From assembly GCA_947455805.1 (NCBI GenBank), contig CANGSN010000109.1, positions 1 to 8,591 of the forward strand: a DNA stretch of 8,591 bases, in the 5' to 3' direction. The translations under genes and the position numbers were made by a program. The stretch comes from Planctomycetota bacterium (GTDB lineage Bacteria > Planctomycetota > UBA1135 > UBA2386). The notes under the pieces are model-generated. The model saw nothing but the letters and a program-made list of their open reading frames with translations. It made no database searches and had not been told where the DNA came from. Numbering within the stretch: position 1 is the stretch's first letter; every line of letters begins with the position of its first letter. Shown here piece by piece: positions 5,810-8,591 of this stretch.

Positions 5810-6073
5810 TCACTTCATCGCGCCGACGGCGCGCGTGACCTGGCTCTTGTGGCGCGACGCCTTGTTGGCGTGGATGACGTGCGCCTCGCCGGCCTTGTCG
5901 ATGATCTTGCAGACCGCGGCGAGCATCGCTGCCGCCTTGGCCTTGTCGCCGGCCTTGACCAGCGCCATCAGGCTCTTCACGGCGCTCTTCATGCGCGACA
6001 TCTTGGCCTTGTTGGCGACGCGGTTCTTCTCGCTCTGACGAGCGCGCTTCAGTGCTTGCTTGCTGTGAGCCAT
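5810..6073 (-). CDS. rpsT: 30S ribosomal protein S20
   Basis: 87 residues, the normal length for bS20, a primary 16S rRNA-binding protein of the small subunit body. The start MAHSKQALKRARQSEKNRVANKAK matches the conserved basic N-terminal helix of the family (typically MANSKSAKKRIRQSEKRR...NK). The end SLxxLVKAGDKAKA...IDKAGEAHVIHANKASRHKSQV matches the conserved C-terminal helix pair. It is Lys/Arg-rich and Ala-rich as expected. The ribosome binding site is weak (GAAG about 8 nt upstream), which fits weak initiation as a control point, known for S20 elsewhere. It lies 63 nt downstream of the TPR gene on the same strand, with no terminator visible between them, so co-transcription is possible. 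No convincing promoter of its own was seen. Confidence 0.97.
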   Translation of the reverse strand: MAHSKQALKRARQSEKNRVANKAKMSRMKSAVKSLMALVKAGDKAKAAAMLAAVCKIIDKAGEAHVIHANKASRHKSQVTRAVGAMK

Positions 6074-6136
6074 CGTGGCGTTCTTCGGTTGGAGTTGCGG
6101 TCTCTGGAAACGATGCGGAGGAACAGGGCGGCGCGA

Positions 6137-7468
6137 TCACGCCTTCAGTCGCTGCACCTGGGCGGCGACGTCGCGGAATCCGATGTCCTGTTCGAGGATG
6201 CGGGAGAAGTGGCGCAGCGCGTCGTCGCGCTTGCCCTGGGCGGCGCAGATCGCGCCCATCTCGTAGAGGGCCTCCTTCATCAGGAGGCCACTCCCGGCGG
6301 CTTGCGCCGCCTTGTCGAACTGGCCGAGGGCCAGGTCGGGCAGGTTCTTCTGCTGGAAGGCGCGACCGAGCAGGAACGTCGACTCGTTCTTCTTGCGCGG
6401 GTCCTTGACCGCCAGTTGCAGTTCGGCGATCGCGGCGTCGACGTCACCGGCGGCCAACAGGCCGGAGCCGAGATCGAAGCGGGCGGCGAGGTCGGTCGGA
6501 TTGCGTTCGACGCGGCGCTTCGCCTCGCCGACCTTCAGCTGCTGCAGGTTGGCGCGGGCGCGGGCCGCGGCGGCGGTGTCGCCGGCGCGCTCGGCCTTCT
6601 GCACCATCTGCTCCTGCAGGCGGACGCGCAGGTCGCCGGCGAGGTCCACGACCTCGCCGTCGTTCGGCGCGAGCCGCTGCAGCTGCTCGACCAGGTCGAG
6701 CGCGCCGGCGAGGTCCTTCGCCATCTCGCGCAGCTTGGCGCCGCGGCGCAGCAGCTTCTGGTCGCTCGGGTTCGACTGCAGCTTCTCCTCGACCTCGGTC
6801 AGCTCGGCCTCGACCTCTTCGGCCGACAGCTGCAGGCGGTCCTGGCGCTCGAGCTGGCGCTGCAGGTCCTTGTCCTTGATCAAGTCGCGCGAGCTCTGCG
6901 CCTTCTCGATGCCGGAGCTGCGCAGCGCCCCTTCGGCGGCGAGGTTCTTGCGCGCCTTCAGCGCTTCCTGGTCGCGCGGGTCGACCTTCAGCGCCGCTTC
7001 GTAGAAGCCGAGCGCCTCCTGCATCTTGCCGAGCTCGTACGACAACGCCCCCGCGCTGCGGCAGGCTTCGAGGCAGCGCGGCTGCTGCTCGGCGTAGGCC
7101 GCGAACACCGCCAGCGCCGAGCGTTTCAGCCCCGACTTCAGCAGCGCGCGGCCGAGCTTCAGGTTGACGTTCTCGGCCAACGGATCGAGCGCGAGGTAGC
7201 GCTCGTAGCCGCGCGACGCCGCCTGGTGCTGGCCGAGCATCGCGCACAGCCCGGCGATCAGCAGACTCGGCCCGCCGACCAGCATCGCGGTCAGCTTCGA
7301 GGCGGGCTTCTGCGCGACCTTCTGGAACAGCACCTTGCGCAGGCCCGCGCGGGCCTCGCCGAAGTCCGGCTGGATCAGCAGCACCTGGCCGTAGATCTTG
7401 ACGGCCATGGCGAAGTTGCGCCGCTTGGCGGCGTCCGCAGCTTGCTCCAGGTACTTGCTGAGATCCAT
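6137..7468 (-). CDS. TPR-repeat protein with central coiled coil
   Basis: 443 residues, no signal peptide, so probably cytoplasmic. Residues 1-46 look like one TPR unit (AAKRRNFAMAVKIYGQVLLIQPDFGEA). A second cluster follows at about 80-175, with units ending YLALDP and YEAALKVDP, the usual TPR helix-B pattern. Residues about 185-265 are highly charged and heptad-like (DLQRQLERQDRLQLSAEEVEAEL...), suggesting a coiled coil. A third block near 355-430 contains FLLGRAFQQKNLPDLALGQFDKA and ALYEMGAICAAQGKRDDALRHF, again TPR-like. Residues 56-80 are rather hydrophobic but contain Gly/Pro and fit buried TPR helices better than a membrane span. TPR proteins act as scaffolds; the partner is not evident here. 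It precedes rpsT on the same strand and is divergent from def. I do not recognise a specific family. Confidence 0.85.
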   Translation of the reverse strand: MDLSKYLEQAADAAKRRNFAMAVKIYGQVLLIQPDFGEARAGLRKVLFQKVAQKPASKLTAMLVGGPSLLIAGLCAMLGQHQAASRGYERYLALDPLAENVNLKLGRALLKSGLKRSALAVFAAYAEQQPRCLEACRSAGALSYELGKMQEALGFYEAALKVDPRDQEALKARKNLAAEGALRSSGIEKAQSSRDLIKDKDLQRQLERQDRLQLSAEEVEAELTEVEEKLQSNPSDQKLLRRGAKLREMAKDLAGALDLVEQLQRLAPNDGEVVDLAGDLRVRLQEQMVQKAERAGDTAAAARARANLQQLKVGEAKRRVERNPTDLAARFDLGSGLLAAGDVDAAIAELQLAVKDPRKKNESTFLLGRAFQQKNLPDLALGQFDKAAQAAGSGLLMKEALYEMGAICAAQGKRDDALRHFSRILEQDIGFRDVAAQVQRLKA

Positions 7469-7475
7469 GCAGGTG

Positions 7476-7489
7476 TCCCCGCGCGGGGA
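7476..7489. promoter_or_regulatory. 14-bp perfect palindrome at the TPR gene ribosome-binding region
   Basis: TCCCCGCGCGGGGA is a perfect palindrome 8-21 nt upstream of the TPR gene's ATG (7468, minus strand). In RNA it folds as a 5-bp stem with a GCGC loop, and the only Shine-Dalgarno-like bases (GGGGA) are its 3' arm, so it could mask ribosome access. As DNA it could be a dimeric repressor site. Both are inference. Confidence 0.35.
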
Positions 7490-7528
7490 GAATGGCCTTC
7501 GCGACGCTGGTCCGCCCGGGGCAGTGGC

Positions 7529-7557
7529 TTGACGCCGACGAAAGGGGCGAAGAATCT
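7529..7557 (+). promoter_or_regulatory. Possible sigma-70-type promoter for def-ribF
   Basis: TTGACG (7529-7534) matches the -35 consensus at five of six bases. At a 17-nt spacing comes GAATCT (7552-7557), a poor -10; AAGAAT at 7550-7555 is a better -10 (four of six) but with only 15 nt spacing. It would give a leader of about 90-100 nt to def. The -35 is the persuasive part. Confidence 0.3.
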
Positions 7558-7581
7558 ACCTCCCCCCCGCAGGCGCCGCAA
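7553..7581 (-). promoter_or_regulatory. Possible promoter for the TPR gene (and perhaps rpsT)
   Basis: On the minus strand TTGCGG (7581-7576) and TAGATT (7558-7553) are spaced exactly 17 nt apart, with three of six and four of six consensus matches. The -10 box overlaps the possible plus-strand -10 for def, so the two would compete for polymerase. The predicted leader to the TPR start is about 75-80 nt. Confidence 0.3.
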
Positions 7582-7655
7582 CGGCCCGGATTCGACCAGG
7601 CGCCGTGACGCCGGCTGGCTCCGCGGTCAGGCGCCGAGCGCGGCACGACCTGCAA

Positions 7656-8189
7656 ATGGCCCCAACCGGCATGGAAGTCCTCGTCTACCCCGATCCCGTG
7701 CTCCGGCGCGGCGGCAAGCCCGTCACCCAGTTCGACCAGGCGCTGCGCGAGCTGTCCGCCCGCATGATGGAGGCGATGTACGAAGAGGGCGGCGTCGGCC
7801 TCGCCGCCCCGCAGGTCGGCATCGAGTGGAAGCTGCTGGTGCTGAATCCGGCCGGCGACAAGAAGGACCGCAGCGGCGAACTGACCCTGTGCAACCCGAA
7901 GATCACGCGCAAGAAGGGCCGTGAGTTCGGCGAAGAGGGTTGCCTGTCGTTCCCCGACATCCACGCCGAGGTCGAGCGCTGGGTCGACATCACCGTCACC
8001 TACCAGGACCTCGATGGCGTCGAGCGCACGATGACGGCGAACGGCTGGCTCGCGCGCATCATCCAGCACGAGATCGACCACCTCGACGGCGTGTTCTTCA
8101 CGGACCGCCTGACCGCCAGCGAGAAGCTGCGCGTCAAGCCGCAGCTGCAGGAGCTGGAAGCCAGCTACCGCCCGCAGAAGGGCAGCTGA
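7656..8189 (+). CDS. def: Peptide deformylase
   Basis: 177 residues from the ATG at 7656. It removes the formyl group from the initiator methionine of new proteins in the cytoplasm, using an Fe2+ or Zn2+ ion. All three signature motifs are present: GVGLAAPQ (46-53), EGCLS (94-98, metal ligand C96) and QHEIDH (137-142, metal ligands H138 and H142, catalytic E139). The N-terminus VLVYPDPVLRRGGKPV is typical. Length and spacing fit the family. The start is uncertain: ATG 7671 (five residues shorter) begins closest to the usual family start, and GTG 7605 extends the frame by 17 Arg/Ala-rich residues; none has a good Shine-Dalgarno. It is followed after 4 nt by ribF, so the two are probably one operon. 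Confidence 0.96.
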   Translation: MAPTGMEVLVYPDPVLRRGGKPVTQFDQALRELSARMMEAMYEEGGVGLAAPQVGIEWKLLVLNPAGDKKDRSGELTLCNPKITRKKGREFGEEGCLSFPDIHAEVERWVDITVTYQDLDGVERTMTANGWLARIIQHEIDHLDGVFFTDRLTASEKLRVKPQLQELEASYRPQKGS

Positions 8190-8193
8190 CGCG

Positions 8194-8591
8194 ATGCGGC
8201 TGATCGAAGGCCTCGATGCCCTGCTCGCCCTCGACCTCGGCGCGATCTACGGCGACGCGCCCGCCAGCCGCTCGGCCGTCGCGGTCGGCGTCTTCGACGG
8301 CGTGCACCTCGGCCACCAGCGGCTGCTGCACGAACTGCTGGAGATGGCGTCGGCGCTGCAGGCGATGCCGACCGTGGTGACGTTCGCCAACCACCCGGAT
8401 CAGGTGCTGCGCGGCGAAACGCCGCCGCCGCTGTGCTCGGTTCCGCACCGCCTCCGCCTGCTGCGTCGCGCCGGCGTGCTGCGCCTCGTGCTGCTGCAGT
8501 TCGAGCCGCGGTTGCAGAACCTGACCGCGCGCGAGTTCGCCGAACGCATCCTGGTCGAACGGCTGCACACGCGCGGGCTGCTGCTCGGCTA
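8194..8591 (+). CDS. ribF: Bifunctional riboflavin kinase/FMN adenylyltransferase, N-terminal part (3' end outside window)
   Basis: 132 complete codons are visible before the window ends. RibF turns riboflavin into FMN (C-terminal kinase domain, outside the window) and FMN into FAD (N-terminal adenylyltransferase domain, seen here). The nucleotidyltransferase signature GVFDGVHLGHQ lies at 32-42, with the HxGH ATP-binding motif at H38-H41. VVTFANHPDQVL (61-72) matches the second conserved strand, usually TF-x-P/N-H-P. The segment PHRLRLLRRAGV...LQFEPRLQNLTAREFAERIL is typical of the domain. The visible part ends at LLLG plus two bases of a Tyr codon, just before the expected G-x-D-F-x-F-G motif. 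The ATG is 4 nt after the def stop, without a clear Shine-Dalgarno, consistent with translational coupling. Confidence 0.95.
   Translation, partial: MRLIEGLDALLALDLGAIYGDAPASRSAVAVGVFDGVHLGHQRLLHELLEMASALQAMPTVVTFANHPDQVLRGETPPPLCSVPHRLRLLRRAGVLRLVLLQFEPRLQNLTAREFAERILVERLHTRGLLLG

Noticed and set aside
5849..7924. 691-codon plus-strand frame across rpsT and the TPR gene
   Set aside because: Shadow of two genes with clear family signatures on the other strand; it also runs into def in the wrong frame.
1..8591. CRISPR arrays, tRNA or rRNA genes, insertion sequences, phage or attachment sites
   Set aside because: No regularly spaced repeats, clover-leaf elements, transposase motifs or terminal inverted repeats were seen by reading; the only long repeats are the paralog cores.

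Overview
The window is GC-rich bacterial DNA, densely coded on both strands. It shows no insertion sequence, tRNA, rRNA, CRISPR array or phage gene. The most lineage-suggestive genes are two large tandem proteins that join a TonB-like membrane anchor to an alpha/alpha-toroid (prenyltransferase/squalene-cyclase-repeat) domain. I associate this architecture with Planctomycetota and related bacteria. The organism has a Gram-negative type of envelope logic (SurA/parvulin-like chaperone, TonB-like anchors) and is flagellated. The phylum assignment is inference; no marker here settles it.

Layout, left to right. (1) 3-854, plus strand: the C-terminal part of a SurA/parvulin-like peptidyl-prolyl isomerase, cut by the window start. 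(2) 1158-2699 and 2999-4540, plus strand: two paralogs of exactly 513 residues each, here called A and B. A strong intrinsic terminator (2835-2869) separates them, and B has its own perfect Shine-Dalgarno, so they look like separate transcription units. (3) 4820-5650, plus strand: a compact 276-residue flagellin with a possible sigma-28-type -10 box and a strong stem-loop in its leader. (4) 5651-5809: a run of small perfect hairpins between convergent genes. (5) Minus strand: a TPR/coiled-coil protein (7468 to 6137) followed after 63 nt by ribosomal protein S20, rpsT (6073 to 5810). (6) 7469-7655: a divergent promoter region. (7) Plus strand: def (peptide deformylase, 7656-8189) and, 4 nt later, ribF (8194 onward), cut by the window end.

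How they fit together: the left half concerns the cell envelope and surface (periplasmic folding, two inner-membrane-anchored toroid proteins, flagellin). The right half is housekeeping (S20, deformylase, FMN/FAD synthesis) plus a TPR scaffold. The most interesting object is the tandem pair. Both proteins keep the TonB/TolA-type S-x3-H signature in the single membrane segment, followed by a Pro/Glu-rich and then Gly-rich linker. Where TonB would have its receptor-binding domain, they carry a toroid that lacks the class II cyclase DXDD motif and the canonical zinc-ligand arrangement of protein prenyltransferases. They may be proton-motive-force-coupled binding or force-transmitting proteins rather than enzymes.
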